Assembly: GCA_013288825.1 (NCBI GenBank)
Contig: JABDBC010000010.1
Coordinates: 1-56,284 of the forward strand
Direction of reading: 5' to 3'
DNA from: Chlamydiota bacterium
Lineage (GTDB): Bacteria; Chlamydiota; Chlamydiia; Chlamydiales; Parachlamydiaceae
Length of the DNA stretch: 56,284 bases
Numbering within the stretch: position 1 is the first letter of the stretch; each line of letters starts with the position of its first letter. The notes under the pieces were generated by a model. The model was not told the origin of the DNA and ran no database searches. It saw only the letters and a list, made by a program, of their open reading frames with translations. Shown piece by piece: positions 7,728-15,942 of this stretch. A program made the position numbers and the translations under genes.

Positions 7728-8869
7728 TGTTTACCAGTCCGTTTGAGAATCCATTCTGAAACGATATTTAAAGCCGCAGGAGATAAGGTTTCTTCAATCA
7801 AAGAATAGTTCCTGATTGATCCTGAGTCACATGTTTGAAACATATGATTGACGCGTGGGAGTTCCATGATTGTATAGTCTTGATTGTCTGCTTGAAACAA
7901 TGCTTTATCAATGGCAGATAGGTTTTGCTTTGAAGAAACGGTCACATCAAGTTCTCCATTTAAAGCAAGGACTGGGATTTTGATTTGTTTTAATGTTTGG
8001 AAGGGGTCGTAGGTAAGATAATAACGAAACCATACCGCATTAAAAAGTTTGACTTGGTTCTCAACTGAACCGTAATACGATTCAAAAGTCTCTCTTTGCG
8101 ATGCTGTCAAGTTGTTGAGACTGTTCGTAAGCATTTCACGGAGTTGAATTGCAGCTAGCTCGCGATCACTTTGTGCTTCTAATACTGTAAAAATATTGCC
8201 TAGAACATCACGACTCGTTGAAATCGTTTCTTCGGGTACTCCATCCACCCTTAGAATAAGCTCAAGCTGTACAAACATCATCTCTTTCCAATTCACTGCT
8301 GCCCCAGCCATGAGGACAATGTACGCAACATCACTGGACTTAGAAGTTGCTAAGGGAGCTGTCATGCCACCTTCACTGAAGCCAATCAGACCAATTTGAT
8401 TAGAGCTAATTTCTTTTCGAGTCTTTAAATATTTTACACCGGCTAATGCATCGCCTGCAAAATCTTCGATCGTTGCAGTATCATAGTTCCCGGTTGACTC
8501 CCCAGCTCCCCGTTTGTCAAAACGTAAAACAGCAATTCCTTGCCGAGTCAAGTAATCCGACAATACAAGAAAGGATTTATGACCACAGATAGATTGATTT
8601 CGGTCCAATGGGGCCGAACCATGCAACAGAATCACAACTGGAAAAGGCCCCTGAGTAGATGGCAAGGTCAATGTGCCGGAAAGAACAACTCCGTCTGCAG
8701 GGTTTGTAAAAGTGACTTCTTCTTCAAGATACGGATAAGGCGGAATTGGTTCCTGTATCCGTGGCAACTGCACTTGCGCTGCTATGCTGTCTACTTGAGA
8801 AGAGTCTGTTGCGAAACACAAGGGAGCAAATTGAAGAGCAATTGTAAGAAATAGGAATAATCTTGACAT
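7721..8869 (-). CDS. Exported alpha/beta hydrolase (S33/DLH-like)
   Basis: 382 residues. An N-terminal signal peptide is clear (MSRLFLFLTIALQFAPLCFA). The alpha/beta hydrolase core has the oxyanion-type HGSAPLDRN, the RFDKRGAGESTG strand-loop and the nucleophile elbow GFSEGG (Ser catalytic); an aspartate in NGELDVTV and the histidine in RVNHMFQ complete the likely triad. Similar proteins are annotated as periplasmic or cell-surface esterases/peptidases. Substrate unknown. It is a single gene; a palindromic element lies behind its promoter side and its stop codon lies in the scar of a deleted paralogue. Confidence 0.85.
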   Translation of the reverse strand: MSRLFLFLTIALQFAPLCFATDSSQVDSIAAQVQLPRIQEPIPPYPYLEEEVTFTNPADGVVLSGTLTLPSTQGPFPVVILLHGSAPLDRNQSICGHKSFLVLSDYLTRQGIAVLRFDKRGAGESTGNYDTATIEDFAGDALAGVKYLKTRKEISSNQIGLIGFSEGGMTAPLATSKSSDVAYIVLMAGAAVNWKEMMFVQLELILRVDGVPEETISTSRDVLGNIFTVLEAQSDRELAAIQLREMLTNSLNNLTASQRETFESYYGSVENQVKLFNAVWFRYYLTYDPFQTLKQIKIPVLALNGELDVTVSSKQNLSAIDKALFQADNQDYTIMELPRVNHMFQTCDSGSIRNYSLIEETLSPAALNIVSEWILKRTGKQS

Positions 8870-8902
8870 GAGTTCATTACCTTTACGTGAAAATGCTACA
8901 AT

Positions 8903-9134
8903 ATTAACGCAAGTTGCTAGTCACCGATGGATTAAAATGGGGCCAAGAAAGGACATAAGGGACAAGGGACCTAAAGGACATAAGGGACGTAAAGGACTTT
9001 AAAGGACAAGGGACATAAGGGACAACAAGTGTCTTTTGTCCCTTATGTCCCTTGTCCTTTAAAGTCCTTTACGTCCCTTATGTCCTTTCTTGGCCCCATT
9101 AAAAGCATTGTATGACTAGCACCTTGCGTTATTA
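8903..9134. repeat. Long palindrome with AAGGACATAAGGGAC tandem units
   Basis: Outer inverted ends TTAACGCAAGTTGCTAGTCA (8904-8923) and the complement ending GCGTTATTAA (9125-9134) bracket a nearly perfect hairpin: ATGGGGCCAAGAAAGGACAT near 8937 pairs with ATGTCCTTTCTTGGCCCCAT near 9080-9099. Each arm is built of 15-bp-like units (AAGGACATAAGGGAC variants). The right end overlaps the stop codon of the YkuD gene. Confidence 0.9.
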
Positions 9135-9836
9135 AGGAGTCTCTGGCAGTTCTGGGAGGCCCCATTGTGCCTTTTTGCTCAAATATTCATCAAGTGGAAG
9201 TTGAACAATACAAGGTTGATTTTCAATATTGAGCCACGACACAATTTCGTTTAAATTGCCTTCTGCCATGGCTGTACAGCCTGTTGTCGTCACTCCTTCA
9301 TTTTCCCAAATATGCATGAAAATCGCAGACCCCATTCCAACTTGGATCGGATCAAGATTATGCTGTATAACCAATCCTAGCGCATACATAGGTCCAATTT
9401 CTTTCATTTTTTCTGAGCTATTCCAATCGCGATTCTGAATAGAATTTGCATATACAAACTGATTATAGTACCTAGAATTACCATCATCGACACATTCCAG
9501 ATCATCTGTAACAAGCAGAAACGGAATCTTCACAGCATAAGATTGGTGTTGTGCATCTCCAAAAGCAGGTCCTATGGCAAACAGACCTGCAGGGCATTTC
9601 CGATCGCCCTCTTTCTTAACCAACCCAGTTTGATTGCTCATGTCATGTAAACCAAGTCCCCAAGCCATTCCTTTTTTTCCTAATGTGACTGGTATGGGTG
9701 ATCCTACAGCCTCCCATGCGGTGGTGGGAGTGCGTTCATAGCGATAAAGATTCCCTTCAGTGGCGTTCCAATCAGAAGAGACTACTACGAGAAGTTGTAA
9801 TGCAAGTGTAAAAGAAAACGTTGCTAAACTGATCAT
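9132..9836 (-). CDS. Exported YkuD-type (L,D-transpeptidase-like) protein
   Basis: 234 residues, signal peptide MISLATFSFTLALQLLVVVS. The motif AIFMHIWENEGVTTTGCTAM has the YkuD arrangement of His, then S/T-x-GC with the catalytic Cys. L,D-transpeptidases cross-link or modify peptidoglycan or attach proteins to it; chlamydia-related bacteria make a reduced peptidoglycan, so a role there is plausible. The Arg that usually follows the Cys in classical family members is not obvious, so hydrolase or divergent activity is possible. An AGGAG site lies 8 bases before the ATG. The stop codon lies in the flanking palindrome. Confidence 0.8.
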   Translation of the reverse strand: MISLATFSFTLALQLLVVVSSDWNATEGNLYRYERTPTTAWEAVGSPIPVTLGKKGMAWGLGLHDMSNQTGLVKKEGDRKCPAGLFAIGPAFGDAQHQSYAVKIPFLLVTDDLECVDDGNSRYYNQFVYANSIQNRDWNSSEKMKEIGPMYALGLVIQHNLDPIQVGMGSAIFMHIWENEGVTTTGCTAMAEGNLNEIVSWLNIENQPCIVQLPLDEYLSKKAQWGLPELPETP

Positions 9837-10036
9837 AAATATTGCTCCTAGTTATTCTAGACAAAATTATATCCAATGTATCGTATTTTAATACATTCGA
9901 TGTATTTTTGTCATACTTTACTGATGAGCTCTGTTGGTGTATTTTTTCCTTGATTTACATCTTCAAAAAAAGTATCACATATACCAGTATACACCAAGCA
10001 ATTGTTTTTTTCACAAATTTGAACCCTCTCGATTTT

Positions 10037-11545
10037 ATGACTTCTTTTTACGGATCATTACTGTCGGATGTCCAGGACCATCCACATCTAGTTGCAGAAG
10101 TGGATACCCCTTATAAATGCTTCTCTGAACAGCATGTGCAGGTCATGTGGTTTGAGCAGAAGTACTTCAACCAAATAAGCACCGATCAAGGCAATCCCAT
10201 CGAGGTGATTTCCCCAGGCATTTGGAATGCTGAAGCAGGACCTGATTTTCTAAAGGCCCATCTTAAAATTGGCCAAACTGAGTATCGGGGCGACATTGAA
10301 ATCCATTTGCAGTCCGATGGGTGGTATCAACACAAGCACCATTGCGATCCCCGCTATGATCAAGTCATTCTACATCTGGCTTTCTGGAAGACTGAAAAAA
10401 GGCTGCCGGTTGTTACAAACAATGGAAAAGATGTATTAGAAGTCTTTGTAGAGCCATTTTTAACAAATGACATTGACTTCATATCTAGAATGATAGATTT
10501 GGAGCTTTATCCTTACAAAGAATTTATTGGCAGCGGACGTTGTGCGCATGATCTGTTCAAAATTGCTACAGATGAAGAAATCGAAATGTTCTTCCAAAGT
10601 GCATCAGGTTGGAGGTTGATCCAAAAGAAAAAGTATTTGAAGAGTTACTACGAAGTATTGGACCTACAATTTGCTCTAGGATTAGCTCGAGCCCTCGGGT
10701 ATAAACAGAACCCTCAAGAATTTACCGAAATTTTCCATTGGCTGCATCGTTTAAATTCTAATGATGAAGATTTGCTTCTAGCATATGCTATGAAGGCATG
10801 TGGTTTTTTCACTTCCTTGTATCAAGATAAGTGGCAAGGCTCTTCCAAATATGCTGAGCTGATGAATATCGCTGACAAGAGCCCAGATGCCCCACAAATT
10901 AAGTTGAAACTGCATAACATTCGTCCTTTGAATCATCCCGTACGCCGTCTTTTGATTCTTGCAAAAATCCTTTCTAAAAAAATTTACAAATCTTTATACC
11001 ATCTGATAATGAGACTTTGGAATGAACGATGGATGACTTTAGAAGATCAAAAATCATGCAGAAAGTTATACGCAGAGCTCCATCAACTCATTCCAAGTTT
11101 TGAAGACCCCTACTGGAATAGTCACTATTCATTTGAGCTGCAGCCCAGAGAAGAGATCATTCCATTAATAGGTCATGATTTTAAGGATACGTTAATAATA
11201 AATGTGGTTTTTCCATTGCTATATTCCCAGGCTCTCGTAAACGGCAACAAGTTGGAGGAAGCAGCTTTTCAAAAGTTTTTCGCTTCCGCGTCATCAAGAG
11301 GAAATAGTAAAACCCGTTATTTGACTCACCGCTTGTTTGGGGATTCACCAAGGGGAAGTGTGATGAATTCTGCTTTTGCCGAGCAAGGGGCTTTCCAGCT
11401 TCACCAAGACTTCTGCACAAAATATGAAGCAAGCTGTGAGGGGTGCCCTTTTGTAGAAAATTATGAAAGATCCATAAAATATCATAGGGAGAGACAAAAT
11501 GAGTGGAGTGACTACAGCAGCTACAGCTGCCGAACAGGCAATTAG
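10037..11545 (+). CDS. DUF2851 family protein
   Basis: 502 residues from ATG 10037 (MTSFYGSLLSD); the open frame extends upstream to 9842, but that part is hydrophobic, AT-rich and unlike the family. Family features are the N-terminal blocks ISPGIWNAEAGPDFLKAHL and GDIEIHL...DGWYQHKHH, the DPRYDQVILHL block, and a C-terminal Cys cluster (CTKYEASCEGCPF) that could bind a metal. DUF2851 proteins occur in Bacteroidetes and Chlamydiae with no known function; the fold resembles nuclease-like proteins, which I cannot verify. A 75-bp piece is duplicated at 3053-3128. The 3' end overlaps the next gene by 47 bases. Confidence 0.85.
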   Translation: MTSFYGSLLSDVQDHPHLVAEVDTPYKCFSEQHVQVMWFEQKYFNQISTDQGNPIEVISPGIWNAEAGPDFLKAHLKIGQTEYRGDIEIHLQSDGWYQHKHHCDPRYDQVILHLAFWKTEKRLPVVTNNGKDVLEVFVEPFLTNDIDFISRMIDLELYPYKEFIGSGRCAHDLFKIATDEEIEMFFQSASGWRLIQKKKYLKSYYEVLDLQFALGLARALGYKQNPQEFTEIFHWLHRLNSNDEDLLLAYAMKACGFFTSLYQDKWQGSSKYAELMNIADKSPDAPQIKLKLHNIRPLNHPVRRLLILAKILSKKIYKSLYHLIMRLWNERWMTLEDQKSCRKLYAELHQLIPSFEDPYWNSHYSFELQPREEIIPLIGHDFKDTLIINVVFPLLYSQALVNGNKLEEAAFQKFFASASSRGNSKTRYLTHRLFGDSPRGSVMNSAFAEQGAFQLHQDFCTKYEASCEGCPFVENYERSIKYHRERQNEWSDYSSYSCRTGN

Positions 11546-11840
11546 CAGTCCAACCGGTGCGCAAAAATTTTGGGAAGGGACCAAAAATGTTGCAATATGG
11601 CTTGGGCGTCAGATAGCGAAGCTATGGAAGAATTACGTTTGGCCTGCTTTGATTGTCATTTGGGGATTTTTGCACACTGGTTTCGGAATAGCAGTGCTGG
11701 CATGTGTAACGGGGATTACATTATTGGCTATTGCAAATACAAAGAAGGGTTGGTGTCGCGTTGGGCTAACAGCATTGGCAATCTTATGCTTTATTGGCAC
11801 CGGGCTCGCGCTAGCAGCCGGCACAGCGATCCTGCTCTAA
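11499..11840 (+). CDS. Small bilobed-hydrophobic membrane protein (Inc-like)
   Basis: 113 residues, starting inside the DUF2851 gene in another frame, with GGGAGAG seven to ten bases before the ATG. Residues about 45-70 (FLHTGFGIAVLACVTGITLL) and 82-112 (VGLTALAILCFIGTGLALAA) are two hydrophobic segments joined by a short polar loop (NTKKGWC). A closely spaced hydrophobic pair is the hallmark of chlamydial inclusion membrane (Inc) proteins, so it is an Inc candidate. It could also be an ordinary small inner-membrane protein. The coding call is supported by its RBS and by hydrophobic composition in one frame only. Confidence 0.65.
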   Translation: MSGVTTAATAAEQAISSPTGAQKFWEGTKNVAIWLGRQIAKLWKNYVWPALIVIWGFLHTGFGIAVLACVTGITLLAIANTKKGWCRVGLTALAILCFIGTGLALAAGTAILL

Positions 11841-11894
11841 TCCATATCAATCCACAAGTACATGCCAAAGCATCAGGTCAAAGCAATTGGTTTG

Positions 11895-12145
11895 TGCCGG
11901 CCCTCCGGGACGGGATGTGTGGGTTGGCAGTTACCCAGGCTTTGCTTACTCCTCCGGGGAGCTTCAGCCTGGGCTATTATGTAAACAGCCCTCCGGGCAG
12001 TGTGAAAAGTGACTTTCATACAAAAGCTCCCCATACAGCCCGGAGGGCCTGTTCACGTAATAGCCCAGGCTGAAGCTCCCCGGAGGGGTAAGCGAAGCCT
12101 GGGTAAGCGCCAACCAACACATACCGTCCCGGAGGGCCGGCACTT
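11895..12145. repeat. GC-rich 250-bp palindrome (CCTCCGGG type)
   Basis: GTGCCGGCCCTCCGGGACGG at 11895 pairs with CCGTCCCGGAGGGCCGGCAC ending at 12145. Inner blocks also pair: ACCCAGGCTTTGCTTACTCC (from 11934) with the AAGCGAAGCCTGGGT block near 12090-12105, and CAGCCTGGGCTATTA with TAATAGCCCAGGCTG. It fills most of the gap after the Inc-like gene. The same block types recur in the element at 15912-16540. Confidence 0.9.
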
Positions 12146-12232
12146 CTGCAATTACCTCTTATTGGACTAAATTTTTTTTGGCCCTTTATGTCCTTTCGCA
12201 CACCTCCTTTCAATTATCATTGATTATTACAT

Positions 12233-12328
12233 TTCAAGAGGATGCTTGCTGTCCTTCATATCCTGCCTGATCCTACATATCCTGTCACTTTTCTACTAAG
12301 ATGTTGCTCGCATTAGACTGATGCTTAT
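12233..12328. repeat. Solo arm of the AAAAGTAACAGGAT palindrome family
   Basis: TCAAGAGGATGCTTGCTGTC and the following CTTCATATCCTGCCTGATCC closely match 14958-15010 of the complete palindrome, and GCATTAGACTGATGC near the end resembles the GCATCAGGCTAATG terminus found elsewhere. The opposite arm is missing. The rest of the gap 12146-12342 shows no gene. Confidence 0.7.
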
Positions 12329-12342
12329 GTTTATGTTTATGC

Positions 12343-13272
12343 TTAGACGGTTTCTTTGAGGTGGCGCCAGGTTTGCTTTGTGTAAAACACCTTGTTCGCA
12401 AAGGGAATGAGGCGCCGCTTTACGAAATTGATCCAGGTCACATCTACTCTTTGTACATTGACTTCTAACTCAGCCAGCGGAATTTGGGCTTCTTTCTGGA
12501 GCATGATTGATTCAGATAGCAATCGAATTGCGATTGCTCTCCGTTGAAATTCTCTGTGAATATACAAGGAAGAATATTGAATTCTATCGGGGTTTATCCG
12601 ATGGGTGACCATCCAGCCTACAACTTCATCGCGATGACGTAAACCTAAGCTATTGAGCGGCTCTATTAATTTTTCCCGTTTATTAAATGGAGAGATCTCG
12701 AGAGGGATGACCCCTTGAGCCTGATGGAAAAGTAGGCGTTCCCGCTCTTTCGGCAATAGGTCTGTCCAGGGAAATATTTCAAAATCGTCAGGTAGTTGAG
12801 GGGCATTTTCAAGCCATTCCGGAGAAAATGCTTCTGCTAAGAAATGGCAATGAATGCTAAATGTCTTTGGTGGTTTCCAATTTGCCGATGCGAACAGAGT
12901 TTCTAAGGCTTCTGTTTCGGGCGTGTCAGTAAAGTAATTGAAAGTGATCACTAAACAGCCCGTTTGCTTTAGGACTTCATCGAGTTTGGCTAATAAGTGT
13001 TTCCCTATTTCCTGAAAGTCATCAGATTCCTTAACATGGATGGAATGCAACTCGGCAAAGCGCAAAATTGGGACGTAGCTAGCTAGAGCTAAGCCAATGG
13101 GACTACCTTGGTGCAGTGCTGCAATAATGCATGGGACTGTTTCTGTCACTCCATCGGGATGTACACCCTTTAGGCAGCACCGATATTTGTTTTCCGTCAA
13201 TGGCGACAAGGCAGCAATTTGTTCCGGAGTAAGATCAGAGGGATCGAATTGAACAATTTCATAGTTTGTCAT
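12343..13272 (-). CDS. Tandem GNAT-fold protein
   Basis: 309 residues with two GNAT-like halves. The first has the strand-helix pattern around LHSIHVKESDDFQEIGKHLL (residues about 83-102); the second has SSLYIHREFQRRAIAIRLL (about 233-251), where Q-R-R-A resembles the acetyl-CoA loop Q/RxxGxG/A. GNAT enzymes acetylate amines of antibiotics, peptides or tRNA modification substrates. The substrate cannot be guessed. It is divergent from the histidine kinase gene, 44 bases away, so a shared promoter region is likely. Confidence 0.65.
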   Translation of the reverse strand: MTNYEIVQFDPSDLTPEQIAALSPLTENKYRCCLKGVHPDGVTETVPCIIAALHQGSPIGLALASYVPILRFAELHSIHVKESDDFQEIGKHLLAKLDEVLKQTGCLVITFNYFTDTPETEALETLFASANWKPPKTFSIHCHFLAEAFSPEWLENAPQLPDDFEIFPWTDLLPKERERLLFHQAQGVIPLEISPFNKREKLIEPLNSLGLRHRDEVVGWMVTHRINPDRIQYSSLYIHREFQRRAIAIRLLSESIMLQKEAQIPLAELEVNVQRVDVTWINFVKRRLIPFANKVFYTKQTWRHLKETV

Positions 13273-13316
13273 AATTTAAGAAATACTCTAATGAGTTTAA
13301 GAGGTCTAGTATTTTC

Positions 13317-14807
13317 ATGAAACTTAGCGTTATCATCCGTTCTATTAGCTTTCGCTATAAGATTCTCATTTCTTACATTGCCATATTCTTTGTACTTATC
13401 ATACTCATGTATATTTTTGCCTCTCACCTGGTAGAAAACATCGTCATCGGTTCCATGCGTTTGCAGGCCAATCAACTCATTCAGAGAATCCAGAAGGCTC
13501 CTAGCGATGAAATGCTGATCCAAAGCTTGCATAAACAAAAATACTTGGTATTTTTTAGAGTCAGTATCATCAATGACTCTTCAGAACTACTCTATGATTC
13601 CTATACCAAACGATTTGTGGAAACTGGACGGGAAGCCCCCAAGATTTTAAATTATCCTGAAGTGACCGCAGCATTTAAAAATGGTTTTGGAACCAATGAA
13701 CGGCGATCAAAAAGGTCCGGTGACAACTTCTTTTATATGGCAAAAACATTTGATTTTCATGGAAAAACTTATGTGGTTCGCACTGCAATTCCTATGAAGT
13801 TTATGAAGGACTTGACTGAAGAGGTTGAAATGGGACTCGTTCTATTCTCTTCATTTGTTTTGTTGCTCTTTGGGTTGCTTTGTTGGCTTGTGGTCAATCG
13901 GTTGACCCGTCCAATCCAGACAGTTATAAAGGCTATACAACCATACCAAGAGGGGAAAGTAACCACTTTACCCTCAATAGAAGTATCATTAAGCGATAAT
14001 GACAACGAATTTAGGAGGCTTGCAAACACGCTGAATTCCCTCTCCGCTAAGATTCAGGATCAAATTAACTCGATCACTCAAGAGCGAAATGAAAAAGAAG
14101 CTGTTTTGGAATCGCTATACAAAATCCTAAATATGCGGAGAGATTTCATTTCCAATGCCTCTCATGAGCTTAAAACGCCGATTGCCATCATTGGCGGCTA
14201 TGTAGAAACGTTGCATGACCATCCCGACTTACCTGTGGAGACCTCTCGGGAAATTATCGAGAAGGTCATGCGCAATTGTTTGAGAATGGGTCGAATTGTT
14301 AAAGATCTTCTCGTCTTAACAGACATCGATAGCATGGTAGACATACGCTCTACGAAATGTGATATCGAAGAGATCATCCACCATTGCTCACAGACTGTTA
14401 AAGAGTTATATCCAAATTCCAATATTGAGATCCAAAAAGACAGTGATGATCCTTTTAGTCTATATGCAGATCCCCATCTTCTGGAAATAGCGATCACGAA
14501 TCTTTTAGAGAATGCAGGAAAGTACTCAAAATCCCCTGCTCAGATCACTATCCATTTGGAAAAGGAAGAAAGCTCGCTCAAAGTTGCTATACAAGACAAA
14601 GGCATCGGCATTCCTAAGATGGATCTGGATAGGATTTTTGAAAGATTTTACACGGTTAACAAAGCCCATAGCCGTAAATTGGGAGGTGCTGGACTTGGTC
14701 TTTCGATCGTTTCAGGCATTGTACAGAAGCATAAGGGAACTATTGCTGTGGAATCTGAACATGGATTGGGAACAAAATTCACACTGACTTTCCCATCAAC
14801 AAGATAA
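13317..14807 (+). CDS. Membrane sensor histidine kinase (PhoR-like)
   Basis: 496 residues. Two membrane segments (about 16-40 and 175-195) flank a sensor loop of about 130 residues; a HAMP-like linker follows (about 196-250), then HisKA with SHELKTPIAIIGGY (phosphoacceptor His283) and HATPase_c with the N box TNLLENAGKYS, DKGIGIP and GGAGLGLSIV. All catalytic motifs are intact. No response regulator is next to it, so its partner is elsewhere. The last codons and stop lie inside the long palindrome that follows. Signal unknown. Confidence 0.92.
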   Translation: MKLSVIIRSISFRYKILISYIAIFFVLIILMYIFASHLVENIVIGSMRLQANQLIQRIQKAPSDEMLIQSLHKQKYLVFFRVSIINDSSELLYDSYTKRFVETGREAPKILNYPEVTAAFKNGFGTNERRSKRSGDNFFYMAKTFDFHGKTYVVRTAIPMKFMKDLTEEVEMGLVLFSSFVLLLFGLLCWLVVNRLTRPIQTVIKAIQPYQEGKVTTLPSIEVSLSDNDNEFRRLANTLNSLSAKIQDQINSITQERNEKEAVLESLYKILNMRRDFISNASHELKTPIAIIGGYVETLHDHPDLPVETSREIIEKVMRNCLRMGRIVKDLLVLTDIDSMVDIRSTKCDIEEIIHHCSQTVKELYPNSNIEIQKDSDDPFSLYADPHLLEIAITNLLENAGKYSKSPAQITIHLEKEESSLKVAIQDKGIGIPKMDLDRIFERFYTVNKAHSRKLGGAGLGLSIVSGIVQKHKGTIAVESEHGLGTKFTLTFPSTR

Positions 14808-15059
14808 GCAAAAGTACCTCAGGCGACCTCTAAGAAGAAAAGTAACAGGATGTGCAGGATCAGGCAGGATATGAAGGATAGTGAGCATCCTCTTGTAATT
14901 CAAAAGAATTTCCAATGGAGCTAAGGCCTCCGGCCTTAGCTCCATTGGAAATTCTTTGCATATCAAGAGGATGCTCACTATCCTTCATATCCTGCCTGAT
15001 CCTGCACATCCTGTTACTTTTCTTCTTAGAGGTCGCCTGAGGTACTTTTGCTTATCTTG
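14800..15059. repeat. 260-bp nearly perfect palindrome
   Basis: Left arm from CAAGATAAGCAAAAGTACCT (14800) pairs with AGGTACTTTTGCTTATCTTG ending at 15059; modules are CAGGCGACCTCTAAGAAGAA, AAAGTAACAGGATGTGCAGG, AGGATAGTGAGCATCCTCTT and, at the centre, CCAATGGAGCTAAGGCC/GGCCTTAGCTCCATTGG. It overlaps the stop codon of the histidine kinase. The same arm modules occur at 12233, 49619 and 51877. It could terminate the kinase transcript or fold as a very long RNA hairpin. Confidence 0.95.
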
Positions 15060-15068
15060 TTCATTGCA

Positions 15069-15320
15069 TTAGACTTTGGTGTCCAGAATGACTTCGACAT
15101 ACTCGGGGAACAAGCCTGAAGGGTCTTTGCGCAAAACGACCTTAAAGGGGATCGCAATCTTTCCCGCCTGTTTTTCAGCTTGTAGCTCATCCCAGATTTT
15201 TTGTTTTAACGCTTCTGTGGCGGGCTCTTTCCGATACTTTTTCAGAAGCTCTTGAATATATTCTTGCTCTCGACGGCGAACCACTTCCTTTCCATAGAAA
15301 AGATGTTTATGCTCTGCCAT
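15069..15320 (-). CDS. Small conserved-type hypothetical protein
   Basis: 83 residues, strongly charged (MAEHKHLFYGKEVVRRREQE start), with no membrane segment or recognised motif. AAGAGGA lies 3 to 9 bases before the ATG, a good ribosome site, and codon use looks ordinary, so I take it as real. It is divergent from tadA with about 55 bases between them. Small proteins of this kind sit beside tadA in chlamydiae; I cannot assign a function. Confidence 0.65.
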   Translation of the reverse strand: MAEHKHLFYGKEVVRRREQEYIQELLKKYRKEPATEALKQKIWDELQAEKQAGKIAIPFKVVLRKDPSGLFPEYVEVILDTKV

Positions 15321-15375
15321 AAGGTCCTCTTGATTTATCTCTAATTCATTGCTAATATCTTAACGATATACCTTA

Positions 15376-15942
15376 ATGAAAAAAAACGCGACAGGCATCA
15401 TGAAATTAAAAAATGACGGACCATTTCCATTTATAATTACCCCTCAAGATGAAGATGAACGCTTTATGCTAGAGGCGCTCAAAGAGGCGTGGAAAGCCTA
15501 TCAAAGAGAAGAGGTTCCTGTAGGAGCTGTCCTGGTCCATCAAAAGCAAATCATAGCTCGAGGGCATAATCAAGTCGAAATGCTAAAAGATGCCACTGCC
15601 CATGCTGAGATGCTGTGCATTACGGCTGGCGAGTCTGCATTGGACAACTGGAGGCTTGCCGAAACTACGCTATACTGTACTGTTGAGCCTTGTGCGATGT
15701 GTGCAGGGGCGATGTTGCTTGCTAGGGTTCCTAGATTGGTTTGGGGCGCTCCTGATATCAGGCATGGTGCTAATGGAAGCTGGGTGAATTTGTTTAGTCA
15801 GCCCCATCCCACACATACTATGAGCATAAGAACTGATGTGTTGCGAGAGCTCAGTGCTGGGTTGCTTAAAGAGTTTTTTCAAAAAAGGCGTTTGGAAAAT
15901 GACAGAGGCTTCGAGCGAGAGCCGCCCTTACAGGGCTCATAA
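15376..15942 (+). CDS. tadA: tRNA-specific adenosine deaminase TadA
   Basis: 188 residues from ATG 15376; an in-frame ATG at 15400 is an alternative start. The zinc deaminase signatures are present: ATAHAEM (zinc His and proton-shuttle Glu) and TVEPCAMCAGAM (two zinc Cys). TadA converts A34 to inosine in tRNA-Arg(ACG), needed to read CGN codons. The C-terminal dozen residues (FEREPPLQGS) are encoded by the left end of the palindrome beginning at 15912, so the native C-terminus and stop have been replaced. The essential core is intact. Confidence 0.93.
   Translation: MKKNATGIMKLKNDGPFPFIITPQDEDERFMLEALKEAWKAYQREEVPVGAVLVHQKQIIARGHNQVEMLKDATAHAEMLCITAGESALDNWRLAETTLYCTVEPCAMCAGAMLLARVPRLVWGAPDIRHGANGSWVNLFSQPHPTHTMSIRTDVLRELSAGLLKEFFQKRRLENDRGFEREPPLQGS

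Noticed and set aside
9842-10036. N-terminal extension of the DUF2851 protein
   Set aside because: It is AT-rich and hydrophobic with no RBS, and the recognisable family sequence starts after ATG 10037.
11570-12073. 167-codon plus-strand frame
   Set aside because: It is another frame of the Inc-like gene continued into a GC-rich palindrome; no RBS.
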